41,380 bases of DNA from a bacterium (lineage in GTDB: Bacteria > Vulcanimicrobiota > Xenobia > Xenobiales > Xenobiaceae), in contig JALHDH010000052.1 of NCBI GenBank assembly GCA_022839105.1, positions 1-41,380 on the forward strand. The letters run 5' to 3'. Positions 25,478 to 32,913 of the stretch are shown piece after piece. A program made the position numbers and the translations under genes. The notes beneath the pieces were generated by a model. It ran no database searches. It saw nothing but the letters and a program-made list of their open reading frames with translations, and had not been told where the DNA came from. The stretch's first letter is position 1. Every line of letters starts with the position of its first letter.

Positions 25478-25514
25478 TCCCGTCCTGCTCTTGCTCAGCG
25501 AAAGGAAGAATCCG

Positions 25515-27062
25515 ATGTTGACGATGACCGAGCGCTTGAAGATCCTCTCCGAGAGGCGCCAGAAGCTCCAGCAGGGCGGCGGAGCCAAGCGGGTCGAAAA
25601 ACAGCACGCAGAAGGCAAGCTCTCTGCTCGGGAGCGCCTGGAGGTCCTGCTGGACCCGGGCAGCTTCAGCGAACAGGGGCTCTTTGCCCAGCACCGCTGC
25701 ACCCATCTGGGCATGGCCGACAAGGAGGTCCCCGCGGATGGGGTGGTGACGGGCTTCGGTTCGATCGAGGGCCGCAAGGTCCACGTGGCCAGCCAGGACT
25801 TCACTTCTCTGGGTGGGGCCGCGGGCGAGGTCCACTGCGACAAGATCGTCGAGGCCATGCAGGGGGCCCTGAAGACCGGAACCCCGTTCATCTTCCTCAA
25901 TGATTCGGGCGGGGCTCGCGTCCAGGAGGGGATCGACAGCCTCTCGGGCTACGGCAAGGTCTTCTACAACAACGTGATGCTCTCCGGGGCGGTCCCCCAG
26001 ATCTCGCTGATCTGTGGACCCTGTGCCGGAGGGGCCGCCTACAGCCCGGCATTGACCGACTTCATCATCCAGACCCGCCAGGCCCGGATGTTCATCACCG
26101 GGCCCCAGGTGATCAAGCAGGTCACCGGCGAGGAGATCTCCCAGGAGGCCCTGGGCGGGGCGGATGCCCATATGACCCGCTCGGGCAACATCCACTTCAT
26201 CGCCGAGGACGACCAGCATGCCATGCAGTTGTGCCGCCAGTTGTTGGGCTTCCTGCCCTCCAACAACCTGGAGGATCCGCCGCTGCTCGAGTTCGCCGGC
26301 CCGGTGAAGGAGGTCCCCGAATTGCGGGACATCCTGCCCCTGGACTCCAAGCATGCCTACGATGTGCGTCGGGTCCTGGAGCTGGTCCTGGACGAAGGCT
26401 ACCTCCTGGAGGTGCAGGCCGACTTCGCTCCCAACCTGGTCGTCGGCTTCGGACGGCTGGCCGGTCGCCCGGTGGGCGTGCTGGCCAATCAGCCGGCCTC
26501 CGGGGCAGGCGTCCTGGACATCGACGCCTCCTGCAAGGGGGCGCGGTTCATCCGTACCTGCAACGTGTTCAACATTCCCCTGCTGAACTTCGTGGACATC
26601 CCGGGCTTCCTGCCCGGAGTCACCCAGGAGCACGGCGGGATCATCCGCCACGGGGCCAAGATGCTCTTCGCCTACTCGGCTTCGACGGTCCCCAAGCTGA
26701 CGGTGATCCTGCGCAAGGCCTACGGCGGCGCCTATCTGGCGATGTGCAGCAAGGACCTGGGGGCGGACCGGGTCTTCGCCTGGCCCCAGGCCGAGATCGC
26801 CGTGATGGGGGCTGAAGGGGCCGCGGAGATCATCTTCCGCAAGGAGATCTCGGAGGCCACCGACCCCGCCACGAAGCGCAAGGAACTGACCGAGACCTAC
26901 CGGGAAGCCTTTGCCAACCCCTACGTGGCTGCCGGCCGACGCCACGTCGACGACATCATCGACCCGGCTCGAACCAGGATCCATCTCGTCGAGGCCCTGG
27001 ACCTGCTGTATCGCAAGAGGGAGCTGCGCCCCCAGAAGAAGCACGGCAACATCCCGCTCTGA
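25515..27062 (+). CDS. Transcarboxylase 12S / methylmalonyl-CoA carboxyltransferase subunit
   Basis: A 515-residue acyl-CoA carboxyltransferase of the propionyl-CoA carboxylase beta/MmdA/12S family. Two crotonase-like halves are present: the first oxyanion hole lies in FLNDSGGARVQEGIDSL, the second in LRKAYGGAYLAMCSKD; NFVDIPGFLPGVTQEHGGII is the conserved acyl-CoA segment and AWPQAEIAVMGAEGAAEI the C-terminal one. It transfers carboxyl between methylmalonyl-CoA and biotin. The ATG at 25515 follows AAGGAAG; an earlier in-frame start at 25491 would overlap that site. Gene order mutB-5S-12S-OadG-like-1.3S makes transcarboxylase likelier than a carboxylase, since no biotin carboxylase is present here. 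Confidence 0.92.
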   Translation: MLTMTERLKILSERRQKLQQGGGAKRVEKQHAEGKLSARERLEVLLDPGSFSEQGLFAQHRCTHLGMADKEVPADGVVTGFGSIEGRKVHVASQDFTSLGGAAGEVHCDKIVEAMQGALKTGTPFIFLNDSGGARVQEGIDSLSGYGKVFYNNVMLSGAVPQISLICGPCAGGAAYSPALTDFIIQTRQARMFITGPQVIKQVTGEEISQEALGGADAHMTRSGNIHFIAEDDQHAMQLCRQLLGFLPSNNLEDPPLLEFAGPVKEVPELRDILPLDSKHAYDVRRVLELVLDEGYLLEVQADFAPNLVVGFGRLAGRPVGVLANQPASGAGVLDIDASCKGARFIRTCNVFNIPLLNFVDIPGFLPGVTQEHGGIIRHGAKMLFAYSASTVPKLTVILRKAYGGAYLAMCSKDLGADRVFAWPQAEIAVMGAEGAAEIIFRKEISEATDPATKRKELTETYREAFANPYVAAGRRHVDDIIDPARTRIHLVEALDLLYRKRELRPQKKHGNIPL

Positions 27063-27085
27063 GGCACAAGGCACAAGGAGGCTCC

Positions 27086-27433
27086 ATGCGCTGGTTGGTC
27101 ACACTCCTCTTGGGCGCCGTCGGGGGCTATCTGGCCTCGCGGATGGCCACACGCTCGGAACTCGACGAGTTCCACCGAGAGTTCCAGGCTCGTCAGCGGC
27201 CCGTCGAGCCTCCCCCGGCTCCGCCTCCTCCTCAGCCCGAGCAGGCCGCCGTGGCCGAGGGGATCGATCCTGCCCGGGTCATGCTGATCGGAGCGGCCGT
27301 GGCGGCCTATCTGGGCAAGCACGCCGTCGTCCGTCGGATCCGGGTGCTCGGCCATCGCAGCGGGGACCCTTGGGCCCTTTCGGGAAGGGCCACCCTGCAG
27401 GCCTCCCACAACGTGGTCCAGGCCCACCGCTGA
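27086..27433 (+). CDS. OadG-like small membrane protein
   Basis: A 115-residue protein with an N-terminal membrane helix (WLVTLLLGAVGGYLASRMA), a Pro-rich linker (PPPAPPPPQPEQ) and a conserved tail, MLIGAAVAAYLGKHAVVRRI followed by DPWALSGRATLQASHN. This tail resembles the C-terminal part of OadG/MmdD subunits, which assemble biotin carboxyltransferases at the membrane. AAGGAG precedes the ATG at 27086. It lies between the 12S and biotin carrier genes, as gamma/delta subunits do in sodium-pumping decarboxylases, but no beta (OadB/MmdB) pump subunit appears in the window. An anchor or assembly role is inferred; the family call is moderate because such proteins are short and divergent. Confidence 0.6.
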   Translation: MRWLVTLLLGAVGGYLASRMATRSELDEFHREFQARQRPVEPPPAPPPPQPEQAAVAEGIDPARVMLIGAAVAAYLGKHAVVRRIRVLGHRSGDPWALSGRATLQASHNVVQAHR

Positions 27434-27472
27434 ACTCAAACCGCTGGACATATCCAGGTTCCGGAGGAATCG

Positions 27473-27859
27473 ATGAAACTGAAGATCACCCTGGACGAGA
27501 CGGTCTACGAAGTGGACGTGGAGGTCCTGGATGACCCTCCCACCGCAGCCAGCAGCTATGCGGCCTCGGCGGTCCGGGCCTCCTCGGCCGGGGCGGTGAA
27601 GCCGCCTCCGGCCGCCCCCAAGCCGGTCGTCGAGGATCTGGACGGAGCCAAGGTGGCCCGCAGCCCGGTTCGCGGCATGGTCGTCAAGGTGGCCGTGCAT
27701 GAGGGCGAGGCGATCCAGGAAGGCGACACCCTGGTCGTGTTGGAGGCCATGAAGATGGAGTCGGCCGTGGCCGCCCCCGTCGCCGGCACCGTCCAGGAGA
27801 TCCGCGTGAAGGTCGGCGACAAGGTCGAGAACGGCCAGGTCCTGGTGGTCCTGGACTGA
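27473..27859 (+). CDS. Biotin carboxyl carrier protein (1.3S type)
   Basis: A 128-residue protein in three parts: an N-terminal strand pair (MKLKITLDETVYEVDVEV), an Ala/Pro-rich flexible linker (residues ~25-60), and a biotinyl domain with VRGMVVKVAVHEGEAIQEGD, the attachment motif EAMKME (Lys94) and VKVGDKVENGQVLVVLD. The lysine carries biotin, which shuttles carboxyl between the 12S and 5S active sites. GGAGGAATCG precedes the ATG. It is the last gene of the run, with a GC-rich hairpin 30 nt after its stop. Confidence 0.95.
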   Translation: MKLKITLDETVYEVDVEVLDDPPTAASSYAASAVRASSAGAVKPPPAAPKPVVEDLDGAKVARSPVRGMVVKVAVHEGEAIQEGDTLVVLEAMKMESAVAAPVAGTVQEIRVKVGDKVENGQVLVVLD

Positions 27860-27888
27860 GGCTTCGCAGGCCTTTCGAGACATCTGGC

Positions 27889-27915
27889 GGCCCTCTCCGG
27901 TTCCTGGGGAGGGCC
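27889..27915 (+). terminator. Hairpin terminator after the transcarboxylase operon
   Basis: Ten-pair GC-rich stem (27889-27898 with 27906-27915, one G-T pair) and a 7-nt loop, 30 nt after the biotin carrier stop. It is followed by GTCTCGCGTCC, which has few T residues, so efficiency is uncertain. Confidence 0.5.
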
Positions 27916-27995
27916 GTCTCGCGTCCCAGGGCGATTCAGGTCCTCAGGAGCCCTTGGCCTGGAGGGCTTGGCCGACCGGTTCAGAAGCGGTCGGG

Positions 27996-30155
27996 ATGCG
28001 CTATCTCTTCACCCTCTTCGCCGTCCTTCTCTTCACGGTTCCGGCCCTGGCCGGCCCGCCCCTGACCCATCAAGACCTGTGGCATCTCAAGCGCCTCGGA
28101 AACCCCGTCCTGAGCCCCGATGGGCGCTGGGCCGTGGTCTCGGTGACCGAGCCTTCCTATGAGGAGGACCGGCAGGTCAGCGACCTGTGGTTGGTCGCGA
28201 CCGATTCCAGGACCCCTCCCCGGCGTCTGACTTCGACCCCGCAGAGCGAGGAATCCCCGGCCTGGAGTCCGGATGGCGGCCGTCTCGCGTTCTCCACCCG
28301 GCGCGGCAAGGACAAGTCAGCCCAGATTTACGTCCTGCCCATCTCCGGACCCGGCGAGGCCCAGCGCCTGACCGATCAACCCACGGGAGCCTTCCGACCC
28401 GTCTGGAGCCCGGATGGTCGCACCGTGGCCTTCGAGACCTGGGTCCATCCCGGAACCGCAGATGAGGAGGCGAATCGCGCTGCCCAGAAGGCCTTCGAGG
28501 AGCGCAAGGACCAGGCCAGCGCCTACGAGGGCTTCCCGGTGCGCCAGTGGGATCGCTGGCGGGATGAGCGTCAGCGTCACCTGTTGATCCAGGATGCCGA
28601 GGGGAAGGCGCCCGCCAGGAATCTCCTGGTGGGGACCGACCTGGTCCGGCAACCCGGTTTCGCGGGGCGGGCCACCGTCTCGGGGCAGGCCCTGTACGCG
28701 ACCTGGACCCCGGATGGCTCGGAGTTGCTTTTCTTGTGCACCACCCATCTGCACCGCAGCGTCATGCAGGAGGTCCGGTATGATCTCTACCGCGTCCCGG
28801 TCCGAGGAGGTGAGCCGCGCCGGCTTGGCCACGGCCTTTCGAGTCTCGGCTCGCCCTGCTTCAGCCCCGACGGGCGCTACCTGTACGCCAGCGCCACTCC
28901 GGCCTCAAGCTTTGCCTACAGTCAGACGGGGCTGGTTCGATGGGACTGGAGAGGTCGCCAGGAGCCGGGAGAGCCCTTGTGGCTGACCGAAGGCTTCGAT
29001 CGTTGCCTCGACGACTATGCGATCCTGGCCGACGGAACGCCCATCCTGGCCGCCATGGATCATGGGCGGATCCGTCTTTTCCAGGTGGCCCGACCGGGCA
29101 GGGTGACCCCGCTGGATGCCGGCAGCCGGGGAGTGTACTCCGGACTGGCGGCCTCCCGTCGCGGTCCGGCGCGGCTCGTTGCCAACTGGGAGGACTCCGC
29201 CACCGCCATCGAGACGGTCCTGGTCGATCCCGGAACCGGCCGCCATCGCGACCTGACCTCCTTCAACGCGGCCCGCAGCGCCCAACTCGAGCGCCGCCGC
29301 TTCGAGGAGTTCTGGTTCACGAGCTCCCAGGGGAGAAGGATCCACAGTTGGATGGCCCTGCCCCCGGCCTTCGACCCGGAACGGCGCTACCCGCTGATCC
29401 TGCTGATCCACGGAGGGCCCCACGTCTCTTCCCTGGATCGGGACCATCTCCGTTGGAGTCCCCATCTGTTGGCGGCGCCGGGATACGTCGTGTTGATGGT
29501 CGACTACAGCGGTTCGCTCGGCTATGGGGAGGAATTCGCCCGGGGGGTCCATCTCGATCCCCTCAAGAGCGCCGGCCAGGAGCTCCTGGAAGCCGCCGAT
29601 GAGGCGATCCGGCTCCATCCCTTCATCGATCCTTCCCGCCAGGCCGCGGCCGGGGCCAGCTATGGAGGGCATCTGGTCAACTGGCTCCAGGCCACCACCC
29701 AGGACCGCTTTGCCTGCCTGATCGGTCACGCGGGCCTGGTCTCCCTGGAGGGCCAATGGGCGACCAGCGACATGGTCTTCCACCGGGAGCTGAACCAGGG
29801 CGGGCCGCCGTGGGAGAAGAGCCCCGTCTGGACCGAGCAGAGCCCCCATACGTATGCTGGAAGCTTCTCCACCCCGATCCTGCTGACCATCGGTGAGAAG
29901 GACTTCCGGGTTCCCCTCAGCGAGACCCTGGCGGCCTGGACCTACCTGCAGCGGAACGAGGTTCCCGGGCGGCTGGTGGTCTTCCATCGCGCCAACCACT
30001 GGATCACCAACGGTCACGACGCCGTGCGCTTCTGGAAGGAGGTCCACGGCTGGCTGGAGCGCCACCTGGGAGCGGGACCGGCCACAGTGGAGAAGCCTGA
30101 GGTCTTCGAGGGGCCGGTGGTCGGGCAGCCCGGCGGCGCGAGCCCCTCTCCCTGA
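27996..30155 (+). CDS. Secreted S9-family (prolyl oligopeptidase / acylaminoacyl-peptidase type) serine peptidase
   Basis: A 719-residue protein. A signal peptide (MRYLFTLFAVLLFTVPALAG) opens it. Residues ~35-420 are a beta-propeller with repeated SPDGRW/SPDGR blades (NPVLSPDGRWAVVS, SPAWSPDGGRLAFS, RPVWSPDGRTVAFE). The C-terminal alpha/beta-hydrolase domain has Ser555 in AGASYGGHL, Asp636 in GEKDFRVPLSE and His668 in RANHWIT, and LILLIHGGPH as the oxyanion segment. Such enzymes cut short peptides, with the propeller restricting access. The ATG at 27996 is chosen because the signal peptide begins there; the binding site is weak. It converges on the propeller lipoprotein gene with a shared terminator. 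Confidence 0.93.
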   Translation: MRYLFTLFAVLLFTVPALAGPPLTHQDLWHLKRLGNPVLSPDGRWAVVSVTEPSYEEDRQVSDLWLVATDSRTPPRRLTSTPQSEESPAWSPDGGRLAFSTRRGKDKSAQIYVLPISGPGEAQRLTDQPTGAFRPVWSPDGRTVAFETWVHPGTADEEANRAAQKAFEERKDQASAYEGFPVRQWDRWRDERQRHLLIQDAEGKAPARNLLVGTDLVRQPGFAGRATVSGQALYATWTPDGSELLFLCTTHLHRSVMQEVRYDLYRVPVRGGEPRRLGHGLSSLGSPCFSPDGRYLYASATPASSFAYSQTGLVRWDWRGRQEPGEPLWLTEGFDRCLDDYAILADGTPILAAMDHGRIRLFQVARPGRVTPLDAGSRGVYSGLAASRRGPARLVANWEDSATAIETVLVDPGTGRHRDLTSFNAARSAQLERRRFEEFWFTSSQGRRIHSWMALPPAFDPERRYPLILLIHGGPHVSSLDRDHLRWSPHLLAAPGYVVLMVDYSGSLGYGEEFARGVHLDPLKSAGQELLEAADEAIRLHPFIDPSRQAAAGASYGGHLVNWLQATTQDRFACLIGHAGLVSLEGQWATSDMVFHRELNQGGPPWEKSPVWTEQSPHTYAGSFSTPILLTIGEKDFRVPLSETLAAWTYLQRNEVPGRLVVFHRANHWITNGHDAVRFWKEVHGWLERHLGAGPATVEKPEVFEGPVVGQPGGASPSP

Positions 30156-30194
30156 GAGGAGTCGGCCTCCTGACTCTTCGTGAAGCGCTCCTCC

Positions 30195-30248
30195 CGCAAC
30201 GGGTGCGGCCCTCGCCAGCAAGGTCGGCGAGGGCCGCGTGACGTTGCG
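30195..30248. terminator. Bidirectional hairpin between convergent genes
   Basis: A perfect 12-bp stem (30205-30216 with 30226-30237) has a 9-nt loop and is flanked by a second 7-bp repeat (CGCAACG at 30195-30201 with CGTTGCG at 30242-30248). It lies between the stop of the S9 peptidase and the stop of the opposing lipoprotein gene, so it can serve both, although T-runs are lacking. Confidence 0.65.
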
Positions 30249-30262
30249 CCAGGACGCCGACC

Positions 30263-31912
30263 CTAGATGGAATCGCGCGTGGAGGAATACCCGTCACCCG
30301 GGGCCATGGCGGGGGTGTGCGAGACCAGGGCGCTCAGGCCGTCCAGGAGGCTGCGGACGTAGACCTGGGAAAAGCCCGAGGGCGCCCCGCCCGTGACCAG
30401 ATCGGTAGCCCAGGTCTGGAACAGGGCATAGGTGCCGTCGAAGCTGAGCACCGGGGTGTTCGAGGAGCCGTTCCCGCCGTTGGTCCCCGTCGCGTTCACG
30501 GAGGCCAGGGTGGTGGTTCCTTCCTGCAGATCACGGATGTAGATGTCCGATAGGCCGTTGGTGTCCTCTGGAACCAGGGCGGCATTGGTGTGGAAGGCCA
30601 CGTATCTGCCGTTCCCGGAGATCACGGGCCGGTAGCAGTAGTCTGCTGCCGGGTTCCCCTCAGTGTCGACCGAGACCAGGGTGGTGGTGTTCGCCACCAG
30701 GTCGCGCACGTAGATCATGCCGTGCGGAGCCGGGGGATCCACCAGGTTCGTGGCGTTGGAGCGGAAGGCCACCAGGCGGCCGTCGGCCGAGAGGGAGGGC
30801 CACTGCGAACAGTCGTTGGGGGTCTCGGGTCCGGCACCCACCGAGGCCTGGACGGTGGTTTCGGTCAGGCGGTCATAGACGAAGATGTTCCGGTAGGCGC
30901 CGGCCTCCCGCCGGGGGACCGGGGGAACGACCAGGTTCGTGGCTGCCGAGTCGAAGGCGATGTAGCGCCCATAGGCTGAGACGACGGGACGCTTGCTGCA
31001 TCCGTTGGGAACCTCGTCCTGGCCCAGGGCCCTGGAGACCTGGGTGAGTTCGCCGGTCTGGGCATCGTGCATGAAGATCCGCTTGTCTTCGCTGCTGCCC
31101 ATGTTCCACTCGAAGACGGTGAATCGCCCGTCTCCGGAGGTGAAGGGGCTGGCGTCGCCATACTCGCAATAGTCTTCGTGGAATTCCTGATCGGCGGTCA
31201 GGCAGGTCATGGTCCCGGTCTCGCGGTCGAAGCGGTACACGTCGATGGAGTCGTTCTGGTCCTCAGGCACCAGTTGCGCCATCGACTCGAAGACGATGAA
31301 CCGGTTGGAATCCGACATCACGGGGAAACCGGAGTTCTTTCCGTTCTGCCCCTCCTGGGGGTTGGAGATCTTCTCCATCCCACCGTCGGCGAGGGCCACG
31401 AAGACGTCATAGGCTCTGTCGGCGGTGTCAACCGGGATCAGGTCCTCCGCCACGGATTGGAAGACGGCCGCCTGTCCCGCGGGAGGCCAGAGCCGGGCAT
31501 CCTGGACCACGGGCCCTTCCTCGTTCAGATCCAGGTCCGCTCCCCAGGGCAACTGCCCCGGGGCGTTCACCTGCAGTCGGTACAGTCCTGGTGGGAACCC
31601 GGAGATTCCGTAGCGGCCGTTCTGGTCGGTGGTGTCCTGGTAGTCCTGGCCCTCCTGGGCCATCACCTTGGCCAGGACTGGAGCCGGCCCGGGCAGCAAT
31701 TCCACCAGTGCCCCGACCACCGGGGCGCCGGTAGAGTCGGTGACCCTCCCCGAGAGGCCTTCCGTGGTGGTCCCTCCGCCCCCGAAGGAGGCGGGCGTGG
31801 TGGAGCCTCCACCGCCGCATCCGGCGAGGAAGAGGGCCCCCAGCAGGAGGAGTGGCAGGAGCCAGATGCTTCGAGGGTTGGTCGGTCTGGACAGGTCCGT
31901 GCTTTGAGTCAT
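30263..31912 (-). CDS. Lipoprotein with carboxypeptidase-regulatory-like domain and TolB/WD40-like propeller
   Basis: A 549-residue protein. The lipobox LAGC places the lipidated Cys at residue 32 after a Leu-rich helix; a Gly/Thr tether follows. Residues ~50-140 are a carboxypeptidase-regulatory-like beta-sandwich (GLSGRVTDSTGAPVVGALVE ... DQNGRYGISGFPPGLYRLQV). The rest consists of propeller blades with repeated forms such as SADGRLVAFRSNATNLV, SGNGRYVAFHTNAALVPEDT and SAYGRYIAFDSAATNLV. No enzyme motif is visible; a cell-surface binding or sensing role is likely. GGGAGGG lies upstream of the ATG at 31912. It diverges from the sigma-factor gene across about 395 nt. Confidence 0.85.
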   Translation of the reverse strand: MTQSTDLSRPTNPRSIWLLPLLLLGALFLAGCGGGGSTTPASFGGGGTTTEGLSGRVTDSTGAPVVGALVELLPGPAPVLAKVMAQEGQDYQDTTDQNGRYGISGFPPGLYRLQVNAPGQLPWGADLDLNEEGPVVQDARLWPPAGQAAVFQSVAEDLIPVDTADRAYDVFVALADGGMEKISNPQEGQNGKNSGFPVMSDSNRFIVFESMAQLVPEDQNDSIDVYRFDRETGTMTCLTADQEFHEDYCEYGDASPFTSGDGRFTVFEWNMGSSEDKRIFMHDAQTGELTQVSRALGQDEVPNGCSKRPVVSAYGRYIAFDSAATNLVVPPVPRREAGAYRNIFVYDRLTETTVQASVGAGPETPNDCSQWPSLSADGRLVAFRSNATNLVDPPAPHGMIYVRDLVANTTTLVSVDTEGNPAADYCYRPVISGNGRYVAFHTNAALVPEDTNGLSDIYIRDLQEGTTTLASVNATGTNGGNGSSNTPVLSFDGTYALFQTWATDLVTGGAPSGFSQVYVRSLLDGLSALVSHTPAMAPGDGYSSTRDSI

Positions 31913-32307
31913 GGCGGAAATCCCTCCCGAGAACCTGAATCTTTTGGCGGCGATTCATCGAAACGCCAGCCTCATGAGACCTGGAACGGACCGGGGGCAG
32001 GAATGACCGCCGTCATACGGGTTCGGATCTGCGAGCATGCCGTGCGAGGGATTCGGCCGCGAGTGGCCTGCCCTTCTGCTCCAGCCAAGATTTTGAGGAA
32101 CTGCCTCCGAGGCGCGAACTATTCCTGCCTTGAGGGACTCTCTCCGGTGTCCGCTCCGGAACCTGGTCGGTCGGGGCGAGCCCACCTCGAGGATGCCCTG
32201 AAGTGCTCGCATCGCTGGGAACCCATCCTGTGGTTGGAGGCTGGTCGGGGGCAGGGCCCTTCCCGGCCAGGGCGAACGCCCCTTCCGCTCGGGAGGCACC
32301 CTCCGTC
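31913..32307. other. Intergenic region between divergent lipoprotein and sigma-factor genes
   Basis: No convincing gene. It should hold promoters for both flanking genes, but no clear TTGACA/TATAAT pair is seen. A GGAAC sequence near 32096 resembles an ECF-type -35 element, but a matching -10 is not evident. Short GC-rich dyads occur, for example GCCTC/GAGGC near 32104. A GTG at 32203 could extend the sigma-factor frame into its right third. Confidence 0.4.
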
Positions 32308-32913
32308 TTGATCCAGGAAGCTTCCACCGCCCGGCTCTGCGCCGAGAGCCCCGACGAGGTCTCGCCCCGCCGGGAGGCCCTGGCGCGCCTGGTACGCCGG
32401 ATGCAGGATGGGGACAGGCAGGCCCTGGAGACCTTCATCCAGGAGACCCAACAGTCGGCCTGGCGGCTGGCCTTCTCGCTTCTGCGGGATCGCCACCGGG
32501 CCGAGGACTGTCTGCAGGACGTCTACTTCACCGTCCACCGCTCGATCCATCAGCTTCGCGACCCCTATGCGGCCCAGACCTGGTTGTTGCGGATCGTGAC
32601 GCATCGCTGTCGTCGCCTGCTGCGCTCTCGCCCGGCCGCCTCCCTGGAGGAGATGGCCGAGTCCGGGATCGAGCCGGCTGCGCCGGACTCCACCGAGCAG
32701 ACTCGCGAGCGTGTGGGGATGGAGCAGGCCCTGGCCTGCCTGGGGGCGCAGGACCGCGAGGTCCTGACCCTGCGCGAGATGATGCAGCTTTCCTACGAGG
32801 AGATCGCCCAGGGTTTGCAGATTCCCCTGGGCACCGTGCGCAGCCGCCTGGCCAAGGCCCGGCAGCGTTTCGTCCAGGCCCTGACGGGAAAGGGCCGGGA
32901 GGGTTCCCGATGA
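32308..32913 (+). CDS. ECF-type RNA polymerase sigma factor
   Basis: A sigma-70 family protein of about 201 residues with only regions 2 and 4. Region 2 shows FSLLRDRHRAEDCLQDVYFT followed by YAAQTWLLRIVTHRCRRLL; region 4 shows LGAQDREVLTLREMMQLSYE and the helix-turn-helix EEIAQGLQIPLGTVRSRLAK. The start is uncertain: the TTG at 32308 (GGAGG upstream) excludes a leader without coding character, while a GTG at 32203 with a GAGGA would add 35 residues. Its TGA overlaps the anti-sigma ATG (ATGA at 32910-32913), the classic coupled sigma/anti-sigma arrangement. Its regulon and signal are unknown. Confidence 0.9.
   Translation: MIQEASTARLCAESPDEVSPRREALARLVRRMQDGDRQALETFIQETQQSAWRLAFSLLRDRHRAEDCLQDVYFTVHRSIHQLRDPYAAQTWLLRIVTHRCRRLLRSRPAASLEEMAESGIEPAAPDSTEQTRERVGMEQALACLGAQDREVLTLREMMQLSYEEIAQGLQIPLGTVRSRLAKARQRFVQALTGKGREGSR

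Noticed and set aside
19928..25900. A minus-strand open frame of about 1990 codons opposite mutA, mutB and the 5S gene
   Set aside because: It lies antisense to three confidently identified genes, has low-complexity Gly/Gln/His/Leu composition and no domain. It is a by-product of high-GC codon bias.
31955..32299. A 114-codon minus-strand frame between the lipoprotein and sigma-factor genes
   Set aside because: No binding site, Pro/Arg/Ser-rich composition and overlap with the likely promoter region; no sign of coding.
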